Shown: positions 1 through 12,168, numbered from the stretch's first letter. The stretch is 58,919 nt of DNA from CAZSAT01 sp964604675 (GCA_964604675.1 CAZSAT010000035.1:1-58919), one strand, 5' to 3'. Notes: generated by a model from the letters alone, not told the origin. Program-made: numbers and translations.

Positions 1-788
1 AGGTCGCTCTCCTCGCCCTTGAGCTCGCCGTGGTAGTGCACGTACATCCGCTTGACCTTGACCTCGCCCTCGAACTCGACGGGGCCGGCCTCGATCTCGG
101 TGTAGGCGCCCACGGCCACGCCGCGGTCGGTGACGTGCATGCCGTGGGGGTGGTGGCCGTCGTGGGGCACCGAGCTGTTCTTCCAGATCTTGTTGCCGGT
201 GGTCTTGTTGATGTTGTCGAGCTGCTCGGTGAGCCAGCGCGCCGCGTCCTCGCTCGAGGCGAAGGCCACCTTCACGAAGTCGCCCTCGAGCTCGATCACG
301 CCACCGACCGACGCGATGCCGAGGAAGTTCACGCCCAGCTTCCCCGCAAGCTCGAGGTCGACCTCGAGGATGTGCAGGTTCTGGTCGTCCATCGAGTACT
401 GGAAGGTGAGGTCGCCCTCGCCTTCGATCTCGGCGTTCACCGCGCCGGTGCCGATCTTGCCCTCGAGGCCCAGGATGAAGTCGATGTAGCCGCGCTCGCC
501 GGGCTCGTTGGCCACCCCGCGGAGCACGGTGCGCATGATGTCGACGCTGGGGCCGTTCTGGAACAGGCTCCTGGCGTCGACCGCGACCTTGCCGGAGTCG
601 GCGTGGTGGCCGTCGTCGTGCACGTCTTCGCTGTGGGAGGTGTCGACGTGGTGGTCGGCCCCTTGCACGCCGCCACCGCTGTGGTCGCCCACCGCGTGCT
701 TCAGATCCACGACCGCCGAGCAGTCGGCGGTGCCGCAGGGGGTGTTGGCGCCGCCGCCTGCGAGCGCGAGGCCGAGGAAGAGGATCAC
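1..788 (-). CDS. Secreted protein of unknown function, 3' end outside window
   Basis: I do not recognise this protein. A GTG start at 788 overlaps the TGA of the upstream gene (785-787), so the two are probably translationally coupled. About 262 residues are visible and the frame runs off the window start. The N-terminus (MILFLGLALAGGG) looks like a short uncharged signal peptide. It is followed by Cys residues and a His/Asp-rich stretch around residues 28-52, then a region of alternating polar and hydrophobic residues suggesting beta structure, and a second His cluster near residue 210. The His-rich patches could bind metal, but this is inference. The reading frame is real in the sense that its codons are strongly GC3-biased and it is open throughout. 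Confidence 0.6.
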   Translation of the reverse strand, partial: MILFLGLALAGGGANTPCGTADCSAVVDLKHAVGDHSGGGVQGADHHVDTSHSEDVHDDGHHADSGKVAVDARSLFQNGPSVDIMRTVLRGVANEPGERGYIDFILGLEGKIGTGAVNAEIEGEGDLTFQYSMDDQNLHILEVDLELAGKLGVNFLGIASVGGVIELEGDFVKVAFASSEDAARWLTEQLDNINKTTGNKIWKNSSVPHDGHHPHGMHVTDRGVAVGAYTEIEAGPVEFEGEVKVKRMYVHYHGELKGEESD

Positions 789-1324
789 GAGCCCTCCTCG
801 TCGAAGCGGGGCTGGTAGCTCATCTCGTAGATGTAGTCCTCGAGATCGAAGAGCAGCGGGAAGCCGCGCCCGTTCACCTCGGTGACCATCGCCGAGATGT
901 AGTCCCCGTTCTGAAGCCGGTCGTTGATCTGGAGCAGGAGGGCGGGGGACGCCTCGGCCACGACGAACACCGGCTCGTGGGCCACGAACATCATCAGCGA
1001 CATGTCGTCGAGGTCGTAGCTGGCCCAGCCGCCCTTGCGGAACTTGAAGAGGTCGGCGCGGTCCAGCGCGAGGCGGAGCTTCAGCTCGGTGATGACGCCG
1101 CCGCGCCGCTCGGCGCTGACCAGCACGTTCAGGCCCTCGACCAGGTCGAGGTCGTTCACGCGCAGCAGAGTGGTGTTGGGGACCTCGAAGGCCTCGGTGC
1201 CGTCGGGCACGATGTCGACCGCCACGCCGGGCTCCGCGAGGGCGCTCACGGACAGCCCGCCGCCGAGGGCGAGGAGCGCTGCGAGAGCGATGAAGTGTCG
1301 GGACAGAGCACACCTCCTGCTCAT
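785..1324 (-). CDS. Small secreted protein of unknown function
   Basis: The predicted product is about 179 residues. The chosen ATG at 1324 starts a classic signal peptide: Arg residues in the n-region, a hydrophobic core (FIALAALLALGGGLSVS) and an ALA-E cleavage site near residue 29. A longer frame to 1426 exists, but its first 34 residues look like untranslated DNA. No SD precedes the ATG; an AGGAGG lies just inside the frame instead, so the true start is somewhat uncertain. The mature part has no motif I recognise. It is coupled to the downstream secreted gene by a 4-base overlap, so the pair probably acts together at the envelope. Confidence 0.6.
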   Translation of the reverse strand: MSRRCALSRHFIALAALLALGGGLSVSALAEPGVAVDIVPDGTEAFEVPNTTLLRVNDLDLVEGLNVLVSAERRGGVITELKLRLALDRADLFKFRKGGWASYDLDDMSLMMFVAHEPVFVVAEASPALLLQINDRLQNGDYISAMVTEVNGRGFPLLFDLEDYIYEMSYQPRFDEEGS

Positions 1325-1463
1325 CTCGAGCCGACCGTGCCTGGGCAGGCTACCGGTCGTCAGGGCGCGAGGCAAGGGGTTCCACGGGTTGCGCCGGACT
1401 ACGATGGCTTGTCCGATCTGGATCACCGGCTCGGGACGAGCGGCTGAGGGCCACGCGGAGCCC

Positions 1464-3812
1464 TCAGCCTTCTGCGGGCACCGCCTCCGGCGCGGGCCGC
1501 CGCTCCAGCAACGAGGCCGGCAGGTTCGGGTCGGTCCGAGCGCCCTCGAGGTACTGATAGACCGCGCTGAACGCGTGGTAGACGTAGTCGATGCGGACCT
1601 TGGTCTCGTTCAAGGCGTAGCGGGTTCCGCCGCGCACCACCTCGCCCCTGGGGAACGGGTAGAGCTGGTCGTCGTCGAACTGCATCTGCAGGGCCATCCG
1701 TGCCGACGCCCGGGTGGCTTCCTCGAAGTAGCTCACCTCGTCGGAACCCTGACGCAGGGCCAGCTGGTAGGCCGCAGCCGTGCCCTCGGCGTAGCAGAAG
1801 GCCTGCATGGCCGGCAGCTCGCCCGGCATCTTGTAGTAGCCGCCCACGAAGTCCGGCCAGGGGGCCCGGTCCACGCTCCACATGTAGTGGTCGATCATCC
1901 AGCGGGCGACCTCCAGGCCGAAGGCGGCCGCGTCTTCGTCGCCCGTTCGCCGGTGGTAGGCGTTCGCCGCCATGACCGACCAGGGGCCGAACTGGACCAG
2001 CTCGAGGCGGTCGTCGTTTGTGTACTGGAAGGCCGGCCAGGCGCCGCCCTCCTTCTTGCGGGCCACCCGCTCGCGCCACCAGGGCTTGTAGTAGGCGAAG
2101 TACTTCGGCAGGGGCGCGAGGTACTGGTCGTCGTCGAAGTACTCGGCCAGCATCACCAGGGCGAGGGCCGCCTCGCCGGGCACGATGTCGTTGGTCTCGT
2201 TGGCGTAGGGGTGGTCGTCGTCCACGTAGTAGGGGTCGAACTTCCCGTTGTCCTCCTGCATGAACATCGTGAACGCGCCGAAGCGGCGCATCAGCTCGTC
2301 CCACCGGTGGTCGTCGGTGGCCTCGGCCAGCTCGATCAGCCCCATGAGCTGGACCACCACGCTGCCCAGCTTCACGTTGTCGTTGTAGCGGATGAAGGAC
2401 ATGTCGCCTTCGTCGACCCGGTGCTGCAGCGTCCAGTCCAGGGCGCGCTCGGCCCCTTCCAGGAACTCGGGGCGCGGCTCGATGCGCCAGGCCTGCGTGA
2501 GGTTCCAGGTGGCCAGCGTGTGCCGCACGAGGTTGTACTCGCTCGAGTAGCGGTTCTCCGAGGGCCAGAACTTGTAGGTGACCTGGCCCGGCTCGTAGTG
2601 CATGTTCGGAGGGAGGAAGGCCTCCGGCGCCATGTTGTCGAGGTACCACTCCCCCGCGAGCACCAGGCTCTCCTCGAGGTCCTGCAGGGTGAGGGTCTCG
2701 AAGGGAACGGGCGGCACCCCCCGGTAGAGCGGGAGCACCTCGTGGGTGCCCGGCCGGTTCAGGTAGTGCACGCCCCGCCACTTCTCGAGCCGGGCGTCGG
2801 GGTCGCGCCACGGGCGCACCGAGCTCATCGACGCCTGCTTCGCGGCGTGGCGCAGGAAGCGGTCGGCGCTCTTGAAGCTGCGCCCGTAGGCCACGGCCCC
2901 CGGGAAGATGGCCACCTTCCTGGTCTCGGCCTCGAGGATGATGGCGCCGTCGATGCCGAGCTCCCAGACCCCTGCGAGGGCCTGCTCGTCGCGGTAGTCG
3001 CGCACCAGCGCTCGCTCGGTGACCCGGTGGATCTCCACGATGAGGCTGTCGATCTCCTCCGCCAGCGGCGGGAAGCCCAGGTACTCCGCCCAGCGCCGGT
3101 GCTCGCGCTCGAGGTCGCGGGCCAGCTCGGCGACGCAGAGGTTGAAGTCGTCGTTCAGGCACATGCCGAAGGCCAGCTCCTGGCCACCGTCGCGCCGCAC
3201 GCTCGCGACCAGGTTCCACTTCTTGCCATCCTGGGGGTCCAGGGGCGGCACGAGGGGCACCTGGCGGCCGGCGACCCGAGCGCGGAGCTGGAGGCTGGCC
3301 AGCTTGGCGAGGGTGGGCGCGAAGCCCCGCGGTGTGGCGAGGGGCCGGTACAGCAGGAAGTGCTCGTCGACCGCGAGGAGCTCGAACATGAGCCGGTAGT
3401 CGTCGTGGTACAGGCGCTCGGCGACCAGCCCCCCCATGTCCACGCTCGGCGCCACGTCGCGCCGGAGCAGGAGGTAGTCCGCGCCCTTGGCCAACAGGGC
3501 GGCGGCGAGGGGCTGCCCATCGCGCGTGTCGAGGAAGAGGGGGCGCAGCTCGGGGTCGTCGAGCACCGACGGCCCGAGCTTGTCGGCGTCGAGCCCCTTC
3601 ACTGCACCGGCCCGGTCGACCGCGACGGTGCCGTCCCAGCGAGCCATCAGGCGCAGGAGCTCGGCGTCGGGCTTGCGAGCCGTGGTGGCCAGCGCCGCAT
3701 CCAGGTGATCGGCGACGCGGGTGCCGACCGCCACGATGCCGTCCTCCACGGACGCGACGCCAGCCGGCTGGCACCCGGACAGGACGGCGAGAAGAAGCGC
3801 GGCTGCGGTCAC
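1464..3812 (-). CDS. Lipoprotein with C-terminal alpha/alpha-toroid-like domain
   Basis: The GTG start at 3812 has GGAGG about 7 bases upstream. The 782-residue product begins with a lipoprotein signal (LLLAVLSGC, Cys at residue 13), so it is probably lipid-anchored. The C-terminal half (about residues 330-760) is rich in aromatic and acidic residues with regularly spaced helices, including YANETNDIVPGEAALAL and a Trp/Tyr-rich WPAFQYTNDD segment. This resembles the six-hairpin toroids of glycoside hydrolases, epimerases and lanthionine-cyclase-like proteins. I cannot assign a substrate. The N-terminal 300 residues are not recognised. It is divergent from the GGDEF gene, with a 99-base gap. 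Confidence 0.6.
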   Translation of the reverse strand: MTAAALLLAVLSGCQPAGVASVEDGIVAVGTRVADHLDAALATTARKPDAELLRLMARWDGTVAVDRAGAVKGLDADKLGPSVLDDPELRPLFLDTRDGQPLAAALLAKGADYLLLRRDVAPSVDMGGLVAERLYHDDYRLMFELLAVDEHFLLYRPLATPRGFAPTLAKLASLQLRARVAGRQVPLVPPLDPQDGKKWNLVASVRRDGGQELAFGMCLNDDFNLCVAELARDLEREHRRWAEYLGFPPLAEEIDSLIVEIHRVTERALVRDYRDEQALAGVWELGIDGAIILEAETRKVAIFPGAVAYGRSFKSADRFLRHAAKQASMSSVRPWRDPDARLEKWRGVHYLNRPGTHEVLPLYRGVPPVPFETLTLQDLEESLVLAGEWYLDNMAPEAFLPPNMHYEPGQVTYKFWPSENRYSSEYNLVRHTLATWNLTQAWRIEPRPEFLEGAERALDWTLQHRVDEGDMSFIRYNDNVKLGSVVVQLMGLIELAEATDDHRWDELMRRFGAFTMFMQEDNGKFDPYYVDDDHPYANETNDIVPGEAALALVMLAEYFDDDQYLAPLPKYFAYYKPWWRERVARKKEGGAWPAFQYTNDDRLELVQFGPWSVMAANAYHRRTGDEDAAAFGLEVARWMIDHYMWSVDRAPWPDFVGGYYKMPGELPAMQAFCYAEGTAAAYQLALRQGSDEVSYFEEATRASARMALQMQFDDDQLYPFPRGEVVRGGTRYALNETKVRIDYVYHAFSAVYQYLEGARTDPNLPASLLERRPAPEAVPAEG

Positions 3813-3911
3813 GGGGCATCCTCCGGGCGGCGCTGCCTATCACGATCGCGCCCTCAAACCGCGGCCCGATGGTCCGAAACGAGAGGTGCCCCCTCCCGTT
3901 CCGGAGCCCCC

Positions 3912-5657
3912 ATGGCTGATCACGACGAGTCTGCCCTCCACGACGTCCAGGCCCTCCCGCAAGGCCTCTCCAACCTCCGCCGGGAGCGCGACGACTACCG
4001 CGCGAAGAGCATCAAGCTCGAGGGACGGGCCAACGAGCTGTGGGACCTGCTGCAGTCCGGCAAGGGCTTCTCCGAGATCGGCAAGGTCGACCCGCTGCTC
4101 GACGCGTTCATGCAGGTGTGCCGGGAGAAGACGGGCGCGGAGACCTCGGCGGTGCTCTTGAAGGACGGGCTCTTCGACGCCGACGTGCCTCACTACCGCG
4201 TGAAGGCCTTCCACGGCCTCGACCCGGTCTACGTGGCCCGAGACGGGAAGCCGGAAGAGCTGACGATGTACAACATTCCCCAGGACCAGGGGCTGCTCTG
4301 GCAGATCATCGGTCGAGGCGACCCCTTCAACGTGCTCGACATGCAGCTCCAGCCGCGCTTCGAGACCGCGTTCCGGCGCTGGAACCTCGGCGTGCTCCAG
4401 TCCGACGTGTGGGTGCCGCTGCTGGTCGGGCGCGAGGTGCTCGGTGTGTTGACCCTGGGCATGCGCTGGGACCGCTCGCGCATTCCGGAGAGCGAGCACC
4501 TGTTCCTCCAGCGCATGGCGCAGATCGCGTCGATCAACATCAACAGCGCCAAGGAACTCGAGCGCGTGAGCACCATGCTCCGCAACGTCGAGATCCTGAT
4601 GGACATCAACCTCGCACTCGCGAACGTGAACAACTTCAAGCAGCTGGTGGTGCGCACCCTGGAGGACGCCTGCCTCGCGATGGGCGCCCAGAAGGCCAAC
4701 CTGGCCCTGCTCAACGAGGAGACGGGGGAGCTGGAGATCAAGGTGGTGGCCGGCGACTGCATCCCCAAGCCGGTGCGCGACGCGATCAACGAGGGTCGGC
4801 AGCAGCCGCGCACGGTCGCGGTCGGGGAGGGCCTGGCGGGCAAGGCGGCCGAGACCAAGGAACCTCAGCGCCAGAACGATCGCTCGAAGATCCCGCAGTT
4901 CGGCCAGTTCACCGCCCACTGCATGCTCGCGGTCCCCCTGCTCCACGGCGAGGAGAAGAAGGTCGTGGGTGTGATGACCATGACGAACAAGGTGCTGGGG
5001 CACGAGCGCAACGCCGAAGAGCCCTTCGCGGTCGATCCGCTGGGTCGCTACTCGCCCGAAGACCAGGCCATGGCGATGCAGCTCTCGAACACCGCCGCGG
5101 TCAACCTGGCGCGGGCGCGCAACCACCAGAAGGCCATCACCGACGCGATGACCGGCATGTGGAACAAGCGCTGCTTCGAGGACACCATCCAGGAGTACAT
5201 CGCGGAGGGCCGGCGCTTCGCCATCGCGGTGTCCGACATCGACAAGTTCAAGCGCTTCAACGACACCTACGGACACGCCGCAGGCGACTTCGTGTTGATC
5301 GAGACCGCCAAGAAGATGCAGGCCTTCGCGCGCCCGGCCACCGAAGACGGGGCGTACCGCTACGGCGGCGAGGAGTTCGTGCTGCTCTTCCCGGACACCG
5401 GCGCCGAGGAGGCCGCCGAGATCGTGGAGGAATACCGGGCCGCCATGGAGTTCTCGACCCACGACTACGACGGCCAGACGATGAACGTCACCGTGTCGGT
5501 CGGACTGGCGGAATACCCCCGCGACGGGCGCTCCTACAAGGAGGTCTTCGAACACGCCGACAAGGCGCTCTACGCCGCGAAGGAAGGGGGGCGGAACCAG
5601 GTCCGGATCCACGAGGCAGACGGCGAAGCGCGCCGGGTGGGTGTGGCGGCGAAGTAG
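3912..5657 (+). CDS. GAF-GAF-GGDEF diguanylate cyclase
   Basis: The predicted 581-residue cytosolic enzyme would make cyclic di-GMP from two GTP. A short N-terminal helix precedes two GAF-type sensor domains (about residues 55-205 and 225-395) and a C-terminal GGDEF domain (about 410-570). The catalytic signature reads YGGEEF at residues 484-489, an active-type variant. The product-inhibition RxxD site is not intact: the Asp five residues before GG is present, but Ala replaces Arg. No transmembrane segment is seen, so the signal is probably cytosolic. The coding start is the ATG at 3912; the same frame is open further upstream, but there it lies antisense to the lipoprotein gene. The next gene follows after 96 bases. 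Confidence 0.88.
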   Translation: MADHDESALHDVQALPQGLSNLRRERDDYRAKSIKLEGRANELWDLLQSGKGFSEIGKVDPLLDAFMQVCREKTGAETSAVLLKDGLFDADVPHYRVKAFHGLDPVYVARDGKPEELTMYNIPQDQGLLWQIIGRGDPFNVLDMQLQPRFETAFRRWNLGVLQSDVWVPLLVGREVLGVLTLGMRWDRSRIPESEHLFLQRMAQIASININSAKELERVSTMLRNVEILMDINLALANVNNFKQLVVRTLEDACLAMGAQKANLALLNEETGELEIKVVAGDCIPKPVRDAINEGRQQPRTVAVGEGLAGKAAETKEPQRQNDRSKIPQFGQFTAHCMLAVPLLHGEEKKVVGVMTMTNKVLGHERNAEEPFAVDPLGRYSPEDQAMAMQLSNTAAVNLARARNHQKAITDAMTGMWNKRCFEDTIQEYIAEGRRFAIAVSDIDKFKRFNDTYGHAAGDFVLIETAKKMQAFARPATEDGAYRYGGEEFVLLFPDTGAEEAAEIVEEYRAAMEFSTHDYDGQTMNVTVSVGLAEYPRDGRSYKEVFEHADKALYAAKEGGRNQVRIHEADGEARRVGVAAK

Positions 5658-5753
5658 CGGTGGGCAGACGCCGGATGTGCACGGCGACGCGATCGTCGTG
5701 CCTCGGCGCCCACACGACTTGTCCTCGACCCCCAAAGCTGGGATCCTGGGGTC

Positions 5754-8493
5754 GTGTCAGATCCCAAGGACAAGCTCGACCTCGACGCCCTCGACGGCGT
5801 GGTGGATCCCGAGCACACGCATCCCCAGGCCGGCGAGGTCGGCGGCGTGGCCGCGGTCTCCGTGGGTGGCGAGAAGCTACCGCCCATCGAGGTGCCCGAA
5901 GACGTGAGCGACGACGAGTCCGCCGGCGCGCGCGTCGGCGTGGGGGTGCAGGTTCGCGTCGACGCCAACCCGGTCATCCTCAAGGCCGATCCTCCGAGCG
6001 AGCCCGACAGCGTGGCGAGCCCCGGCACGCGCGTGCAGCTCGAACCCCCCGTGGCGCACCCGCCCGAGGCGATCGACGCCGGCTCGGCGGCGGCCGACGC
6101 CCTCGACCCCGCCGAGTTCACCGACGCCGAGGACACCGAGGTCACCACCGCCGCGGAGCTGATGGATCGGGTGGGCGAGATCCGCGGCGCGACGCGCCGG
6201 ATCGGACCCGGGCAGAACCTGGAGTTCGTGCCCCCGAGCCCCGACGAGGAGGTCTCCGAGATCCTGGCGGCCGCCGAGGACTCCGAGCTGCCTCCCGCGT
6301 TCTTCGACGACGAAGGCGTGGCGCTCGAGACCGGCCCGGCCCAGGTCCGCGTCCAGCTCCCGGCGTCGGCGCCCGCTCACGTGCCGGACGAGACCGTCGA
6401 GGCCAGCTGGTCCGAAGCCGACGACACCCAGGTCCTCGGCGCCCTCGAGGCGGACGAGGACGAGGACTGGGACGAGTGGGAAGACGACGACGACGACGAC
6501 TCCGGCATGGGCCTCGGCCTGCGGATCGCCGTGGCGCGCCGTCCCGAGGACGAGGACACCCTGCGGCTGCGCCGTGACGAGATCCCGCTCTCGGCCTTCG
6601 ACGTGCCCCTGCCGAAGCACGTGGGTCCGGCCGCGGTCGTGATGCCCACGGGGTCCACGGCACAGGGTGACGAGGTCTTGCCCGGCGCCGGCGAGCCGGC
6701 GCTCCAGCCGCAGCGGGGGGCCTCGCTCACCGCGGACGATCTGCGCACCGCCCCCACGCTCTCGCCCGAAGACGAGCACGGGCCGCCCCCCCTGCAGAGC
6801 GCGGCCGACGACGAGGCCGCCGTGCGGCGCTCGATCCTCTCCAACGCCCCCTCGGCCGACGGTGACCTGTTCACCGCCAGCCCGACCCTCGCCCCGGACG
6901 ACGACCCCGCCGGCGAGCTGGAGGCCGTGGAGGCGCCCGACGGGTTCCCCGGAACGGTCGCCACCGAGGACGAGGAGAGCGACACCACGGCGCTGTTGGT
7001 CGGTGGCGTGGCCGCAGCCGTCGTGAGCGCGGTGGCCACCCTGGGCGACGATGCAGGCCCCGAGGGCAGCTCGTCCGAGGAGGAAGCGCTCGAAGCTGGA
7101 GAGGCCGACGACGAGGCGCTGGAGGCGGCAGAGGCCGACGACGAGGCGCTCGAGGCGGCGGAGGCCGACGACGAGGCGCTCGAGGCGGCGGAGGCCGACG
7201 AGGAGGCGTTGGAAGCCGGTGAGGCCGACGAGGAGGCGTTGGAAGCCGGTGAGGCCGACGAGGAGGCGTTGGAAGCCGGTGAGGCCGACGAGGAGGCCCT
7301 GGACGCCGACGAGGCCGACGACGAGGCGTTGGAGGCTGGCGTCGGAGGAGAGGTACCAGACGCCATGGACGAGGCGGACGAGGCGGACGAGCCCGCCCGC
7401 GCCGCCGTCCCGCCGGCACCCGGAGCGCCCACCCCACCGGTGGCGGCCGCCGACGGTGGCGGCGGCAAGGGCGCGATGATCGGCGGCGCCCTCGCGCTCG
7501 CGGCCGCGGCCCTGTTGTTCGTGTGGTCCCCCTGGTCGAGCGACGAGAGCGCTGGCGGCGGATCGCTGGCCGAGGCGCCGGCCGTCGCGCCGGCGGTCGT
7601 GGAGCCCCCGTCGAAGGCGAAGGCCGAGCCGAAGCCGGCCATCGAGCCCGCGGCGGAGGCCGCCGGCGAGGTCGCGGAAGGCGAAGCCGAAGCACGGGCC
7701 GCGGCGGAGGCCGAAGCCGAGGCGAAGGCGGAAAACGAGGCCAAGGCCAAGGCGGAAGCCGAGGCGAAGGCGGAAAACGAGGCCAAGGCCAAGGCGGAAG
7801 CCGAGGCGAAGGCGGAAGCCGAGGCCAAGGCGGCGGCCGAGGCCAAGGCGGCGGCCGAGGCCAAGGCGGCGGNNNNNNNNNNNNNNNNNNNNNNNNNNNN
7901 NNNNNNNNNNNNNNNNNNNNNNNNNNNNNNNNNNNNNNNNNNNNNNNNNNNNNNNNNNNNNNNNNNNNNNNNCCGAGGCCAAGGCGGCGGCCGAGGCCAA
8001 GGCGGCGGCCGAGGCCAAGGCGGCGGCCGAGGCCAAGGCGGCGGCCGAGGCCAAGGCGGCGGCCGAGGCCAAGGCGGCGGCGGAGGCCAAGGCGGCGGCC
8101 GAGGCCAAGGCAGCGGCCGAGGCCAAGGCGGCGGCCGAGGCCAAGGCCCAGGCGGCCCGGTCGTCTGGCAAGACCGACCTGACGTTGACCTTCCTCTTCG
8201 ACGACATCGAAGCGGTCGACACGGCGGGCGTGGCGGAGCTCGCGCGGAACGCGCGCTCGAAGGGCCAGAAGGTCACGGTGACCGGCCACACCGACAGCGC
8301 CGGCGTCGAGGCCTACAACGTCCACCTCTCCGAGCAGCGCGCCCACGGCGTGAAGCTGATGCTCGTCAATGCGGGGCTCGCATGGGACGACGTGATCGTC
8401 GTCGCGGCGGGCTCCAGCCAACCCAAAGCGGACAATGGGACCGAGGATGGTCGGGCCGCAAACCGACGCGTCGAGCTCCGAATCGGAGGCTGA
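5754..8493 (+). CDS. Acidic single-pass membrane protein with OmpA-like domain; contains assembly gap
   Basis: The GTG start is at 5754. Residues 1 to about 570 are acidic, low-complexity and probably disordered; they include a block of 10-residue repeats. One transmembrane helix follows at about 573-592 (GGALALAAAALLFVWSPW). After it comes a long Ala/Lys/Glu helical stretch of EAKAA repeats, broken by 100 Ns, and then an OmpA/MotB-type peptidoglycan-binding domain with TGHTDSAG, NVHLSEQRA and NRRVELRI. The frame differs on the two sides of the gap. A true gap length divisible by three would restore one frame, so I treat this as one gene. The layout suggests a tether from cytoplasm to peptidoglycan. 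It abuts the Roadblock gene directly. Confidence 0.75.
7086..7340 (+). repeat. In-frame tandem 30-bp repeat, about 8.5 copies
   Basis: Each unit encodes a variant of ALEAGEADEE; eight full copies and a partial one are present. Three adjacent copies (roughly 7206-7295) are nearly identical at DNA level, which suggests recent slippage or unequal exchange. The array lies in the acidic cytosolic part of the OmpA-domain protein. Confidence 0.9.
7690..8150 (+). repeat. EAKAA-type 15-bp tandem repeats flanking the gap
   Basis: Short units of GCCGAGGCCAAGGCG type recur on both sides of the run of Ns and encode a TolA-like Ala/Lys/Glu helix. The near-identical copies explain why the assembly broke here, and the true copy number is unknown. 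Confidence 0.85.
7873..7972. other. Assembly gap of exactly 100 N
   Basis: Exactly 100 unknown bases sit inside a perfect tandem repeat. The round number is typical of a placeholder of unknown length. The reading frame of the flanking gene requires a true length divisible by three, which 100 is not. Confidence 0.97.
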
Positions 8494-8904
8494 GTGCCGA
8501 TCGACCAACAGCTGACCCACCTCCGCGAGGTCGCGCGGCAGGTGGCGGTCATTCCCGCCGGGAACACCGAGCGCAGCCGGATGGAGGCCGACTTCGATCA
8601 GCGGCTCCGCGCGATCGTGCGCACCATCGCCAAGCGCGACGGGGTGGCGGCCTGCTTCGCCGTGCGCGACGGTCACGTGGTGCAGTCCGCCGGCGGCATG
8701 CTCGACTACGACGCCCTCGGAGACGGCTGCTGGACCCTCGTGCAGACCTGCGCCACCCTCGCGGAGCAGCTCGGACTGGGCACGCCCCAGCAGGAGCTCC
8801 TGCTCGGCGACGTGCGCAAGCTCGCCATCATCCGCGTCGGGCCCGTGATGTTGGGCATCGTGGCCGGCGCCAAGACCTCCCTGCACGCGGCGCTCTACGG
8901 CTAG
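8494..8904 (+). CDS. Roadblock/LC7-domain protein
   Basis: The 136-residue cytosolic protein starts with GTG immediately after the TGA of the OmpA-domain gene, so the two are probably co-translated. The central and C-terminal region (residues about 45-130) has the alternating sheet-helix pattern of Roadblock/LC7 proteins: an AVRDGHVVQSAGG strand pair, a long helix, then LLLGDVRKLAIIRVGPVMLGIVAG. This family includes MglB, the regulator of the polarity GTPase MglA in Myxococcus. No MglA-type GTPase is in the window, so the partner is unknown. The context suggests it acts with the peptidoglycan-tethered protein upstream and possibly with the diguanylate cyclase. Confidence 0.7.
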   Translation: MPIDQQLTHLREVARQVAVIPAGNTERSRMEADFDQRLRAIVRTIAKRDGVAACFAVRDGHVVQSAGGMLDYDALGDGCWTLVQTCATLAEQLGLGTPQQELLLGDVRKLAIIRVGPVMLGIVAGAKTSLHAALYG

Positions 8905-8960
8905 CGCACCAATCAGGTGATCTCGGCGCTCCAGCGCGCTCCTTTCGGGGCTCGGCGACG

Positions 8961-8966
8961 TATGCT
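8961..8966 (+). promoter_or_regulatory. -10 element TATGCT, predicted leaderless start
   Basis: TATGCT ends six bases before the ATG at 8973, so the predicted transcription start coincides with the start codon. No Shine-Dalgarno sequence is present. Confidence 0.5.
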
Positions 8967-8972
8967 GGCCCC

Positions 8973-11672
<2,700 letters not shown>

Positions 11673-11682
11673 AGTCGGACCC

Positions 11683-12168
11683 ATGCCTGCCTACATCACC
11701 CCGAGGGGCCACCAGGCCCTGCTCGACGAATACACCTTCCTGATGAAGGACGAGCGCCCGCGCATCACCCGCGAGGTGCAGTACGCCGCCTCGCTCGGCG
11801 ACCGCTCCGAGAACGCGGAGTACCAGTACGGCAAGAAGCGGCTGCGCGAGATCGACCGCCGGCTGCGCTACCTCCAGAAGCGGCTCGAGGGCGTGGAGGT
11901 GGTCGACCCCACGCAGTACCACGGGCTCGACGTCGTACGCTTCGGCGCCACCGTGGTCGTCGAGGACGAGGCCGGCGACGAGAAGACCTACGAGATCGTC
12001 GGCAAGGACGAGATCGACGCCAACGCCGGCCGGATCTCCTACCAGTCGCCCCTGGGCAAGGCCCTGATCGGCTGTGGAGAGGGCGACGAGGTGCGCTTCA
12101 CGGCGCCCGGCGGAAGCCGCATGCTCGCGCTCGTGGCCGTGAGCTACCCGGTGCGCACCCGTGGCTGA
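11683..12168 (+). CDS. greB: Transcription elongation factor GreB
   Basis: The 161-residue protein matches the GreA/GreB family in length and architecture. An N-terminal coiled coil (about residues 1-75) has the GreB-type opening MPAYITPRGHQALLDEY and the acidic tip LGDRSENAEYQYGKKRLREID. A C-terminal FKBP-like domain follows (DEIDANAGRISYQSPLGKALIGCGEGD). It rescues backtracked RNA polymerase by stimulating transcript cleavage, and the acidic tip residues needed for this are present. Its ATG lies 10 bases after the lipoprotein gene. Its 3' end overlaps the next gene by 8 bases. Confidence 0.93.
   Translation: MPAYITPRGHQALLDEYTFLMKDERPRITREVQYAASLGDRSENAEYQYGKKRLREIDRRLRYLQKRLEGVEVVDPTQYHGLDVVRFGATVVVEDEAGDEKTYEIVGKDEIDANAGRISYQSPLGKALIGCGEGDEVRFTAPGGSRMLALVAVSYPVRTRG

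Noticed and set aside
1035..3911. Very long plus-strand open frame continuous with the GGDEF gene
   Set aside because: It is antisense to the lipoprotein gene at 1464-3812, gives Val/Arg/His-rich low-quality protein, and is open only because of the GC bias. The GGDEF protein begins at 3912.
7690..8150. CRISPR or satellite array
   Set aside because: The 15-bp units are directly adjacent, in frame, and encode EAKAA; no spacers exist.
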